The position numbers and the translations under genes were made by a program. From contig JASHRR010001018.1 in NCBI GenBank assembly GCA_030037185.1, forward strand, positions 1-5,201: a stretch of DNA of 5,201 nucleotides. Direction: 5' to 3'. The first letter of the stretch is position 1; every line of letters begins with the position of its first letter. Positions 1 to 5,201 of this stretch are shown here, one piece after another. The DNA is from Xanthobacteraceae bacterium. GTDB lineage: Bacteria > Pseudomonadota > Alphaproteobacteria > Rhizobiales > Xanthobacteraceae. The notes beneath the pieces were generated by a model that saw nothing but the letters and a program-made list of their open reading frames with translations, made no database searches and was not told the origin of the DNA.

Positions 1-276
1 GCCTTGTCCTTCAACGGTCTCGCCAACGCGTTCCATATTGCCGCGATCAACGGCGGCCGGCACGTCGCGCCACTGTTTGCGGGCGATACCGTGTTTGCCT
101 GGTCGGCGATACTCGAACGGACGGAACTGGCAAACCGCAGCGATGTCGGAGCTCTGCGGCTTCGCCTGGTTGCCGCCAAAAACCGGCCGTGCGCGGACTT
201 TCCCGACAACTCAGCTGGCGACTACGATCCGGCGGTAATTCTGGACCTCGATTACTGGGCACTGATCCCGCGCTAG
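1..276 (+). CDS. MaoC-family (hot-dog fold) acyl-CoA hydratase, mesaconyl-CoA hydratase-like, C-terminal fragment
   Basis: The frame is open from the first base and ends at TAG 274-276, so only the last 91 codons are present and the true start lies upstream. The fragment reads as the second half of a double hot-dog hydratase. It has a hydrophobic helix followed by LFAGDTVFAWSAIL, the 'G-D-T-(V/L)' strand typical of MaoC dehydratases, then DVGALRLRLVAAKN, and ends DLDYWALIPR. This tail resembles my memory of mesaconyl-CoA (beta-methylmalyl-CoA) hydratase, which adds water across a branched C5 enoyl-CoA in the cytoplasm in C5-dicarboxylate / glyoxylate assimilation. Another MaoC-type enoyl-CoA hydratase is possible because the catalytic half is outside the window. 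It is separated from sdhC by 266 bases that include a hairpin, so it is probably a separate transcript. Confidence 0.7.
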   Translation, partial: ALSFNGLANAFHIAAINGGRHVAPLFAGDTVFAWSAILERTELANRSDVGALRLRLVAAKNRPCADFPDNSAGDYDPAVILDLDYWALIPR

Positions 277-542
277 CAACGTGTGTGGAGCATGTGGGTG
301 GTGGCTGGCCAAGCGGGGCAGCGACGTGATAGGAGCGTTAACCGGTGCAAAAAAGAGATCGCGAACCTCTCCCCAGCCAACCGGCGACGGATTATCTAGG
401 CGCCGTGCCCGTGCCTGCCCTTCACCGCATGCGGGGGAGGGCGGGATAGCCTCTCGCAATGCGTGCACAGCATGGCACGACCGCCATTGCTCTCGGGCGC
501 CGCATCTGCTTGAAGAGGCCGTCACGAGTCTGGATCGACAAC
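277..542 (+). other. Intergenic region upstream of the sdh operon
   Basis: These 266 bases contain no convincing gene. The short reading frames that cross them lack coding character and overlap the flanking genes. The region should hold the end of the hydratase transcript and the promoter of sdhCDAB, but I cannot identify a convincing -35/-10 pair. A strong hairpin sits at 414-445. A small perfect inverted repeat, CGTGC (462-466) with GCACG (475-479) and an 8-base loop, lies 63 bases before sdhC; it could be an operator half-site pair or chance. Confidence 0.6.
414..445. repeat. REP-like imperfect palindrome (hairpin)
   Basis: Bases 414-427 pair with 432-445 to give a 14-bp stem around the loop CATG. 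The stem has one A-G mismatch (424/435) and two G-T pairs; its core is CCGCATGCGG. Pyrimidine-rich CCTCTCCCC (366-374) and CCTCTCGC (450-457) flank it. Read on the minus strand the area translates as repeated PSPxxGEG-like strings. In my recollection this is the signature of dispersed intergenic palindromes common in Bradyrhizobium-type genomes. No T-tract follows, so it is not a classical terminator, although it could stabilise the 3' end of the hydratase mRNA. Copy number in the genome cannot be seen here. Confidence 0.5.
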
Positions 543-953
543 ATGGCTGAAGCCAAAGTCTCCGCCGAGCGGCCGCTGTCGCCGCATATGACGATCTATC
601 GGCCGATGCTGTCGCTGGCGATGTCCATCGTGCATCGGATCACCGGCGGCGCGCTCTATGTCGGAACTTTACTGCTGGTGTGGTGGCTGGTGGCCGCAGC
701 GTCCGGCCCCGGGGCCTACGCGCAGTTTCAGTCGGCGGCCGCGAGCTTTCCCGGCCGTATCGTTCTGTTCGGCTACACCTGGGCCCTGCTCCATCACATG
801 CTTGGCGGGGTGCGCCACCTGATATGGGATACCGGCCACGGCTTCGGGGCGGCCGAGCGGGAGTGGCTGGTGCGCGCCAATCTGATCGGATCGATCGCGC
901 TGACCATCATTTTATGGGTGGTCGGCGGATACCTGATGGGAGGGCTGCGGTGA
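543..953 (+). CDS. sdhC: Succinate dehydrogenase cytochrome b556 subunit (SdhC)
   Basis: This 136-residue inner-membrane protein is a heme-b and quinone-binding anchor of complex II. The N-terminal signature RPLSPHMTIYR (10-20) followed by SIVHRITGG (28-36) is diagnostic. S28 and R32 correspond to the quinone-site Ser and Arg of the family. The second signature HMLGGVRHLIWD (85-96) carries the expected axial heme ligand H85, aligned to E. coli SdhC H84. Three hydrophobic segments lie at about 34-54, 69-92 and 112-133. I chose ATG 543 because it begins just before the conserved RPLSPH box at the usual family distance; the frame also has an ATG at 459, but that extension has no family character. 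The Shine-Dalgarno is weak (TGGA, 531-534). It is the first gene of sdhCDAB. Confidence 0.95.
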   Translation: MAEAKVSAERPLSPHMTIYRPMLSLAMSIVHRITGGALYVGTLLLVWWLVAAASGPGAYAQFQSAAASFPGRIVLFGYTWALLHHMLGGVRHLIWDTGHGFGAAEREWLVRANLIGSIALTIILWVVGGYLMGGLR

Positions 954-957
954 GGAG
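952..957 (+). promoter_or_regulatory. Ribosome binding site of sdhD overlapping the sdhC stop
   Basis: GAGGAG starts inside the TGA stop of sdhC (951-953) and lies nine bases before ATG 967. The overlap suggests that translation of sdhD is coupled to termination on sdhC, which suits two anchors needed in equal amounts. Confidence 0.75.
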
Positions 958-966
958 AGTAACGCC

Positions 967-1362
967 ATGAACGCACGCCCGTTGAGCATGCGCACGCCGC
1001 TCGGCCGGGTGCGCGGCCATGGTTCCGCGAAATCGGGCACCCAGGATTTCATCGCCCAGCGTCTGACCGCGATCGCCAATATTCCGCTCACCATCGCGGC
1101 CGTGCTGATTATCATTGCCCTGATCGGGCGCAATCACGCCGCCGTCGCCCAGATACTGGGCTCGACCCCGGTGGCGATCATCATGGTGCTGTTTATCGTT
1201 TCGGTCTTCTATCACATGCGAATCGGCATGCAGGTGATCATCGAGGATTACGTGCATGAAGAACGTGCCAAATACGCGCTCTTGATCCTCAACACCTTCT
1301 TTGCCATCGCGGCGGGATTGGCGGCGATTTACGCCATCCTCAAGCTGTCGTTTGGAGTGTGA
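967..1362 (+). CDS. sdhD: Succinate dehydrogenase hydrophobic membrane anchor subunit (SdhD)
   Basis: This 131-residue anchor pairs with SdhC to hold the heme and form the ubiquinone site. The N-terminal arm (1-34) is basic and contains the typical [25 protein letters not shown] stretch of alphaproteobacterial SdhD. Three membrane helices follow at about 36-53, 68-92 and 103-127. The motif [14 protein letters not shown] (82-95) gives H83, aligned to E. coli SdhD H71, with the Asp-Tyr pair D94-Y95 aligned to D82-Y83; that Tyr helps bind ubiquinone. H83-D94 spacing (11) is the same as in E. coli. It starts 13 bases after sdhC and ends 4 bases before sdhA. Confidence 0.94.
   Translation: MNARPLSMRTPLGRVRGHGSAKSGTQDFIAQRLTAIANIPLTIAAVLIIIALIGRNHAAVAQILGSTPVAIIMVLFIVSVFYHMRIGMQVIIEDYVHEERAKYALLILNTFFAIAAGLAAIYAILKLSFGV
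1354..1357 (+). promoter_or_regulatory. Ribosome binding site that fixes the sdhA start
   Basis: GGAG lies within the last codons of sdhD and nine bases before ATG 1367. The reading frame is open further upstream to an ATG at 1301, but that start lies inside sdhD and would add 22 residues without family character. This site therefore supports 1367. Confidence 0.75.
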
Positions 1363-1366
1363 GACG

Positions 1367-3199
1367 ATGTCCAGCAGCGGACCAGGAAACGGGGCCGCCC
1401 CTGCGATCAATGGGCGGGCCTATCCGATCGAGGATCATGCCTACGACGTTGTCGTGGTCGGCGCCGGCGGTTCTGGCCTGCGCGCCGTCGTCGGATGCAG
1501 CCAGGCAGGCCTGCGGACCGCCTGCATCAGCAAGGTATTCCCGACCCGCTCCCATACGGTTGCGGCGCAGGGCGGCATCTCGGCGGCGCTCGGCAACATG
1601 GGCGAGGACGACTGGCGGTGGCACATGTACGACACCGTCAAGGGGTCGGACTGGCTCGGCGACCAGGATGCGATCGAGTATCTGTGCCGCAATGCCTCCG
1701 CGGCGGTTTACGAGCTTGAGCACTGGGGCGTGCCGTTCTCACGCACCGAAGAAGGCAAGATTTACCAGCGGCCATTTGGCGGCATGACCACCCACTACGG
1801 CAAAGGCACCGCCCAGCGCACTTGCGCGGCTGCCGACCGCACGGGACACGCCATATTGCACACACTCTACGGCGCATCGCTCAAGCATGCGGCCGAGTTT
1901 TTCATCGAATATTTCGTGATCGATCTCATCATGGACGAGGGCCGCTGCCGGGGTGTGGTGGCGCTCAAGCTTGACGACGGCACGATCCACCGTTTCCGCG
2001 CCCACATGACGATACTTGCCACCGGCGGGTATGGGCGCACCTATTTCTCCTGCACGTCCGCGCACACCTGCACGGGCGACGGCAATGCCATGGTGCTGCG
2101 CGCCGGCTTGCCGCTTCAGGATATGGAATTCGTGCAGTTTCACCCGACCGGCATCTACGGCGCCGGGTGCCTGATCACGGAAGGTGCGCGCGGCGAGGGC
2201 GGATATCTCACCAATTCGGAAGGCGAGCGCTTCATGGAGCGCTATGCGCCCTCCGCCAAGGACCTGGCCTCGCGCGACGTGGTTTCGCGGGCGATGACGA
2301 TCGAAATCCGCGAGGGCCGGGGCGTCGGCAGGAACAGGGATCACATTTTCCTGCACCTCGATCACCTTGATCCCGCGGTGCTTCACGAGCGGTTGCCCGG
2401 CATCTCGGAAAGCGCCCGGATATTTGCCGGCGTCGATGTCACGCGCGAGCCGATACCGGTGCTGCCGACGGTCCATTACAACATGGGCGGCATCGCCGCC
2501 AATTATCACGGTGAGGTCGTCACCAAGAAGAACGGCGATCCTGAGTCGATCGTCCCGGGCCTGATGGCGCTTGGCGAAGCCGGCTGTGTTTCGGTTCACG
2601 GCGCCAACCGCCTCGGCTCGAACTCGTTGATCGATCTCGTGGTGTTCGGCCGCGCAGCAGCGCTGCGCTGCGCCGAGTTGATCGAGCCGGGCGAGAAGCA
2701 CGCCGAGCTGCCGAAGGACTCCGCGGAGCTGCCGCTGTCGCGCCTGGACAAGTTTCGCAATGCGGACGGCGCCACCCCGACCGCCGAAATTCGCAGCACC
2801 ATGCAGAAGGTGATGCAGGCCAATTGTGCGGTGTTCCGCACGGGCGAAGTCCTGCAGGAGGGCTCAAGGCTCATTCATCAAGTGCTCGCTGGCGTCGCCG
2901 ATACCAAAGTGTTCGACCGGTCGCTGACCTGGAACTCCGACCTGATTGAAACGCTGGAGCTCGACAACCTGATCGCCCAGGCGGTGGTCACCATGGATTC
3001 CGCCGCCAACCGTGCGGAAAGCCGCGGCGCCCATGCGCGCGAGGACTTCCCGGACCGCGACGACAAGGACTGGATGAAGCACACGCTCACTTGGCTCGAT
3101 GTTGCCACCGGCAAGGTGCGGATCGACTACCGGCCGGTGCACACCTACACGATGACGAACGACGTGCAATACGTCGAGCCGAAGGCGCGGGTGTATTGA
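1367..3199 (+). CDS. sdhA: Succinate dehydrogenase flavoprotein subunit (SdhA)
   Basis: This 610-residue peripheral subunit oxidises succinate to fumarate on the cytoplasmic face, passing two electrons to SdhB. The Rossmann FAD motif [11 protein letters not shown] is at 30-40. The covalent FAD-attaching histidine is H63 in [11 protein letters not shown]. The active-site residues all appear: H259 (FHPTG), E272 (TEGARGEGG), R303 (ASRDVV, the proton-shuttle Arg), H370 (VHYNMGG) and R415 (GANRLGSNS). These correspond to E. coli H242, E255, R286, H354 and R399. The C-terminus has the usual helical domain and the ending [10 protein letters not shown]...EPKARVY. It is slightly longer than E. coli SdhA (588) because of an N-terminal arm of about 25 residues. 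No lesion is seen. Confidence 0.98.
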   Translation: MSSSGPGNGAAPAINGRAYPIEDHAYDVVVVGAGGSGLRAVVGCSQAGLRTACISKVFPTRSHTVAAQGGISAALGNMGEDDWRWHMYDTVKGSDWLGDQDAIEYLCRNASAAVYELEHWGVPFSRTEEGKIYQRPFGGMTTHYGKGTAQRTCAAADRTGHAILHTLYGASLKHAAEFFIEYFVIDLIMDEGRCRGVVALKLDDGTIHRFRAHMTILATGGYGRTYFSCTSAHTCTGDGNAMVLRAGLPLQDMEFVQFHPTGIYGAGCLITEGARGEGGYLTNSEGERFMERYAPSAKDLASRDVVSRAMTIEIREGRGVGRNRDHIFLHLDHLDPAVLHERLPGISESARIFAGVDVTREPIPVLPTVHYNMGGIAANYHGEVVTKKNGDPESIVPGLMALGEAGCVSVHGANRLGSNSLIDLVVFGRAAALRCAELIEPGEKHAELPKDSAELPLSRLDKFRNADGATPTAEIRSTMQKVMQANCAVFRTGEVLQEGSRLIHQVLAGVADTKVFDRSLTWNSDLIETLELDNLIAQAVVTMDSAANRAESRGAHAREDFPDRDDKDWMKHTLTWLDVATGKVRIDYRPVHTYTMTNDVQYVEPKARVY

Positions 3200-3216
3200 A
3201 AAAAGGCCATCCCACC

Positions 3217-3414
3217 ATGGCTTTCATCCCACCGGACCGTCCACACCGATCCGAGGAATGCCTTGAGGAATGTCCTGACGTGCCGAGTTCCCGCAAGGCA
3301 GAGCCTGCCGATGAAACCGTTCGGCGCAGAGTGGTCTCGTTCAACGCACCGGAAAAAAATTCCCGTGCTTCACGCCGGCGGCTCGTGACATGCCGAGAAT
3401 CGACGACAAGCTGA
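3217..3414 (+). CDS. Small hypothetical protein between sdhA and sdhB, possibly frameshifted
   Basis: I do not recognise this gene. An ATG at 3217, preceded by AAGG (3203-3206), opens a 65-codon frame ending at TGA 3412-3414. It begins MAFIPPDRPHRSEECLEEC and contains a basic patch RRRVVSF (36-42). No membrane segment or known domain is visible; the protein is charged, with many Pro, Glu and Arg, so probably soluble and poorly folded. The last 17 codons read as low-quality Arg/Ser/Thr-rich sequence, whereas the -1 frame from the A run at 3353-3359 reads better and ends just before sdhB. The gene sits in the same orientation within sdhCDAB, so it is probably co-transcribed. It could also be a chance frame in a 251-base gap. 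Confidence 0.45.
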   Translation: MAFIPPDRPHRSEECLEECPDVPSSRKAEPADETVRRRVVSFNAPEKNSRASRRRLVTCRESTTS

Positions 3415-3443
3415 AAGCTGCGTCGTCAGACGAAGAGGATTGA
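3353..3443 (+). other. Candidate -1 frameshift site and continuation of the small ORF
   Basis: A run of seven A (3353-3359) is read in the small ORF as GAA AAA AAT. Shifting back one base there continues the protein as KKFPCFTPAARDMPRIDD and then [11 protein letters not shown], stopping at TGA 3441-3443, for 75 residues in total. The alternative frame has more G/C third positions than the unshifted tail, and its acidic C-terminus looks like a natural protein end. Its stop falls seven bases before the sdhB ATG and overlaps the sdhB Shine-Dalgarno GAAGG (3442-3446), as sdhC does with sdhD. Explanations are a one-base deletion in the A run (mutation or sequencing error), or slippage on A AAA AAT. 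Mutation or error is more likely, as AAT is not a strong bacterial slip codon. Confidence 0.45.
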
Positions 3444-3450
3444 AGGCCCA

Positions 3451-4230
3451 ATGGTCCAATTCACGCTGCCAAAAAACTCCAAGATCACTCAGGGCAAGGC
3501 GTGGCCGGCGCCTGTGGGGGCGCACGAGCTGCGCGAATACCAGATCTACCGTTGGAACCCCGACGACGGGAGAAATCCACGGCTTGATAGCTACCACGTC
3601 GATGTCGACGATTGCGGCCCGATGGTTCTCGACGGGCTGATCTGGATCAAGAACAAGATCGATCCGACCCTGACTTTCCGGCGCTCCTGCCGGGAGGGCG
3701 TGTGCGGGTCCTGTGCCATGAACATCGACGGCACCAATACGCTTGCCTGCACCAAGGACATGAGGGACATCAGGGGCGCGGTGAAGATTTATCCGCTGCC
3801 GCACATGCCGGTGGTAAAGGATCTGGTGCCGGACCTCACGGAGTTCTATGCGCAGCAGGCGTCGATCAAGCCATGGCTGCAGACGGAGTCGGTCACGCCC
3901 GAAAAGGAATGGAAGCAAAGCCACCAGGATCGCGAAAAGCTCGACGGACTTTATGAGTGCATCCTATGCGCATGCTGCTCGACCTCATGTCCCAGCTACT
4001 GGTGGAACAGCGACCGCTATCTCGGCCCCGCCGCGCTTTTGCAGTCCTACCGGTGGATTATCGATAGCCGTGACGAAGCGGGCGGCGAAAGACTTGATGA
4101 TCTGGAAGATCCGTTCCGTCTCTATCGCTGCCATACGATCATGAATTGCACCAAGGCTTGCCCCAAGGGACTCAATCCCGCTCAAGCCATCGCGCAAATC
4201 AAGAAGCTGCTGGTGGAACGCAGGACCTGA
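3451..4230 (+). CDS. sdhB: Succinate dehydrogenase iron-sulfur subunit (SdhB)
   Basis: This 259-residue subunit carries electrons from SdhA to ubiquinone. The N-terminal plant-ferredoxin-like domain binds [2Fe-2S] through C80, C85, C88 and C100 ([10 protein letters not shown]...LAC). The C-terminal domain has [17 protein letters not shown] (169-185) and [14 protein letters not shown] (227-240). By alignment to E. coli, C170, C173, C176 and C237 hold [4Fe-4S], while C180, C227 and C233 hold [3Fe-4S]. P181, W185, H228 and I230 match quinone-site residues of E. coli SdhB. The N-terminal extension of about 20 residues before the ferredoxin domain is usual in alphaproteobacteria. Start ATG 3451 is preceded by GAAGG (3442-3446) and AGAGGA (3434-3439). 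It closes the operon, separated from sdhA by the small frame. Confidence 0.98.
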   Translation: MVQFTLPKNSKITQGKAWPAPVGAHELREYQIYRWNPDDGRNPRLDSYHVDVDDCGPMVLDGLIWIKNKIDPTLTFRRSCREGVCGSCAMNIDGTNTLACTKDMRDIRGAVKIYPLPHMPVVKDLVPDLTEFYAQQASIKPWLQTESVTPEKEWKQSHQDREKLDGLYECILCACCSTSCPSYWWNSDRYLGPAALLQSYRWIIDSRDEAGGERLDDLEDPFRLYRCHTIMNCTKACPKGLNPAQAIAQIKKLLVERRT

Positions 4231-4322
4231 CAAAGCATTCTCCGCGGGGTCTGCGCTGACGGCGCGGCCCGCTCGTCGTGGCCCACTTGGCCGCGGTGTC
4301 TTCTCGCAACATGCCAAATTCC

Positions 4323-4336
4323 GCCACGATTGTGGC
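4323..4336. terminator. Weak hairpin, possible end of the sdh transcript
   Basis: GCCAC (4323-4327) and GTGGC (4332-4336) pair perfectly across the loop GATT, 93 bases after sdhB. Only two T follow, so Rho-independent termination is doubtful. Confidence 0.2.
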
Positions 4337-4384
4337 TTGACGGCCGGCGGTGGGCTGTGTTCGCGCCGCAAGGCTGGGCCGCCT

Positions 4385-4415
4385 GGGACAAATCGTCCGC
4401 TAGCGCTACCATAAT
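4385..4415 (+). promoter_or_regulatory. Weak housekeeping-type promoter candidate for the repeat-protein gene
   Basis: CATAAT (4410-4415) matches the -10 consensus at five of six bases and stands out as A/T-rich in a GC-rich region. GGGACA (4385-4390) matches the -35 at four of six, with a 19-base spacer, which is longer than ideal. A start near 4422 would leave a leader of roughly 170 bases. Confidence 0.2.
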
Positions 4416-4584
4416 ACTGTCGTCAGAGATCGTCGCCGCAGTTTCGGCGTGTTGTGATCGTTTGCAGTTCTGATTGGCGGGCGCATTCAAGTCGCGGGGC
4501 GTGGACAATCCACTCCACTGACCGACGCGGCAATGTCCAAACCGCACCCGGTCGCGATCGCCGGGCTGCAATCACTTACAGGGC

Positions 4585-4590
4585 GAGGAA
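4585..4590 (+). promoter_or_regulatory. Ribosome binding site of the repeat-protein gene
   Basis: GAGGAA lies four bases before ATG 4595. Together with the signal-like N-terminus it fixes the start of a gene whose stop is outside the window. Confidence 0.7.
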
Positions 4591-4594
4591 CCAA

Positions 4595-5201
4595 ATGACA
4601 CGTAATTCCCTTCTGCTTTGCACCGCGATGCTTTTTGCCGCCGCGAGCCCGCAAACCGCCTTCTGCGAGCCCATCAAAGACGGAATTCGTCTCGCTCAGG
4701 GCGCTACGCCCCCGGCAGAAGAGAAAGATAAGCGGCCGCCCGGCCAACGCCCTGCTCAAGGCGCGCCTGGCCAGCAACATCCGCCAGCCGCCAACCCCAA
4801 GGCTCCCGGCACGGCGCAAACACCCCCCGGGCAGGCGCCTCGGGCACCCGGACAGGCGCAGACACCCCCCGGGCAGGCGCCTCATGCACCCGGGCAGGCG
4901 CAGGCCCCGCCGGGTGCAGCCCCTCACGCAGCGCCTCCAGCGACCGCCCAAACGCCGCCGGGACAGCCCGCTCACCCCGGAGCGCCTGCCACGGCGCAAA
5001 CGCCCCCCGGGCAGCCGCCTCGCGTACCTGGGCAGGCGCAGACCCCGCCGGGGCGTCCTGGAGCACCCCAGCCGCCGGCTACGGCGCAGACCCCGCCGGG
5101 GCGTCCCGGAGCACCCCAGCCGCCGGCCACGGCGCAGACCCCGCCCCGGCCCGGCGCGGCACCCCAACAGCCCGCGTTGGCCAACCCGGCCGCGCAACCG
5201 C
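4595..5201 (+). CDS. Exported Pro/Ala/Gln-rich repeat protein, N-terminal part
   Basis: The frame from ATG 4595 stays open to the window end (202 codons), so it is partial at its 3' end. Residues 1-24 look like a signal peptide: basic MTRN, hydrophobic core LLLCTAMLFAAAS, and a cut probably near AFC-E (24/25). C24 is not preceded by a good lipobox, so a lipoprotein is less likely. Residues 38-202 are low-complexity Pro/Ala/Gly/Gln with almost no hydrophobic or acidic residues. AQTPPG or a close variant recurs at 74, 88, 102, 118, 134, 148, 164 and 180, spaced 14 or 16 residues. This should be an extended, disordered, periplasmic or surface segment. I recall OmpA-family proteins in Bradyrhizobium with Pro-rich N-terminal arms, which is a plausible identity; the decisive C-terminal domain is absent here. 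Neighbouring sdhB is in the same direction but unrelated in function. Confidence 0.75.
   Translation, partial: MTRNSLLLCTAMLFAAASPQTAFCEPIKDGIRLAQGATPPAEEKDKRPPGQRPAQGAPGQQHPPAANPKAPGTAQTPPGQAPRAPGQAQTPPGQAPHAPGQAQAPPGAAPHAAPPATAQTPPGQPAHPGAPATAQTPPGQPPRVPGQAQTPPGRPGAPQPPATAQTPPGRPGAPQPPATAQTPPRPGAAPQQPALANPAAQP
4814..5145 (+). repeat. Tandem 42/48-bp coding repeats (AQTPPG units)
   Basis: Units begin with GCGCA(G/A) or a variant at 4814, 4856, 4898, 4946, 4994, 5036, 5084 and 5132, spaced 42 or 48 bases, always a multiple of three. The 48-bp units at 5036-5083 and 5084-5131 differ at only two positions, both T/C, and both silent. That indicates recent duplication. The 42-bp units at 4814 and 4856 are also very similar. 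The array is strongly C-rich on the + strand and is a likely site of length variation between strains. Confidence 0.85.

Larger units (their letters stand above)
4231..4594 (+). other. Intergenic region after sdhB
   Basis: These 364 bases hold no convincing gene on either strand; the minus-strand frames that cover it run antisense into sdhB. No intrinsic terminator with a T-tract is visible. Two short perfect hairpins are present: GCCAC-GATT-GTGGC (4323-4336) and GTGGA-CAA-TCCAC (4501-4513). The region should contain the end of the sdh transcript and the promoter of the next gene. Confidence 0.55.

Noticed and set aside
211..525. A 104-codon minus-strand frame across the sdhC upstream region
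   Set aside because: It runs antisense into the hydratase and its PSPxxGEG strings come from the REP-like palindrome, not from a protein family.
459..542. A longer sdhC start at ATG 459
   Set aside because: The extra 28 residues have no family counterpart, and ATG 543 gives the standard N-terminus before RPLSPH.
1739..2701. A 320-codon open frame on the minus strand opposite sdhA
   Set aside because: It lies wholly within sdhA, is a by-product of GC-rich codon use, and its translation shows no recognisable domain.
4501..4513. Inverted repeat GTGGA-CAA-TCCAC as a terminator or operator
   Set aside because: The stem is only five base pairs with a three-base loop and no T-tract, well within chance for this composition.
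4182..4571. A 129-codon minus-strand frame covering the sdhB-repeat gene gap
   Set aside because: It overlaps the 3' end of sdhB, has no clear Shine-Dalgarno and its composition looks like non-coding sequence.
4814..5145. CRISPR array suggested by regular repeats
   Set aside because: Repeats are in-frame, contiguous, 42 or 48 bases, and encode protein; there are no unique spacers between identical palindromic repeats.
4487..5197. A 236-codon minus-strand frame antisense to the repeat protein
   Set aside because: Its Arg/Gly/Leu repeats are the antisense image of the Pro-rich tandem repeats. The + strand frame has the Shine-Dalgarno and signal peptide.

Overview
The window holds the complete succinate dehydrogenase (respiratory complex II) operon of a GC-rich alphaproteobacterium. 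My best guess is the Bradyrhizobium / Rhodopseudomonas / Nitrobacter / Afipia group. That guess rests on the GC-rich codon use, the order sdhC-sdhD-sdhA-sdhB, the style of the subunit sequences and a REP-like hairpin upstream. It is recalled resemblance, not a database match.

Layout, all on the + strand. Positions 1-276 are the C-terminal 91 codons of a MaoC-type hot-dog-fold hydratase resembling mesaconyl-CoA hydratase. Positions 277-542 are non-coding; they contain a strong imperfect hairpin of REP type (414-445) and presumably the sdh promoter, which I cannot place. Positions 543-4230 are the sdh operon: sdhC (543-953), sdhD (967-1362), sdhA (1367-3199), a small unidentified reading frame (from 3217), and sdhB (3451-4230). 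Positions 4231-4594 are an intergenic region with weak hairpins and one weak promoter candidate. From 4595 to the window end runs the start of an exported, extremely Pro/Ala/Gln-rich repeat protein with no stop inside the window.

SdhA (covalent FAD) oxidises succinate to fumarate. Electrons pass through the [2Fe-2S], [4Fe-4S] and [3Fe-4S] clusters of SdhB to ubiquinone, bound at the interface of SdhB with the membrane anchors SdhC and SdhD, which also hold heme b. All cofactor and catalytic residues I checked are present, so the enzyme should be functional. sdhC, sdhD and sdhA are tightly coupled: the gaps are 13 and 4 bases, and the Shine-Dalgarno sequences lie at or over the preceding gene's end.

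I see no undescribed multi-gene system. The two most unusual points are (i) the 251-base sdhA-sdhB gap, which holds a small coding frame that appears to continue in the -1 frame after a run of seven A, ending seven bases before sdhB, and (ii) the tandem 42/48-bp repeats that encode AQTPPG-containing units in the last gene.
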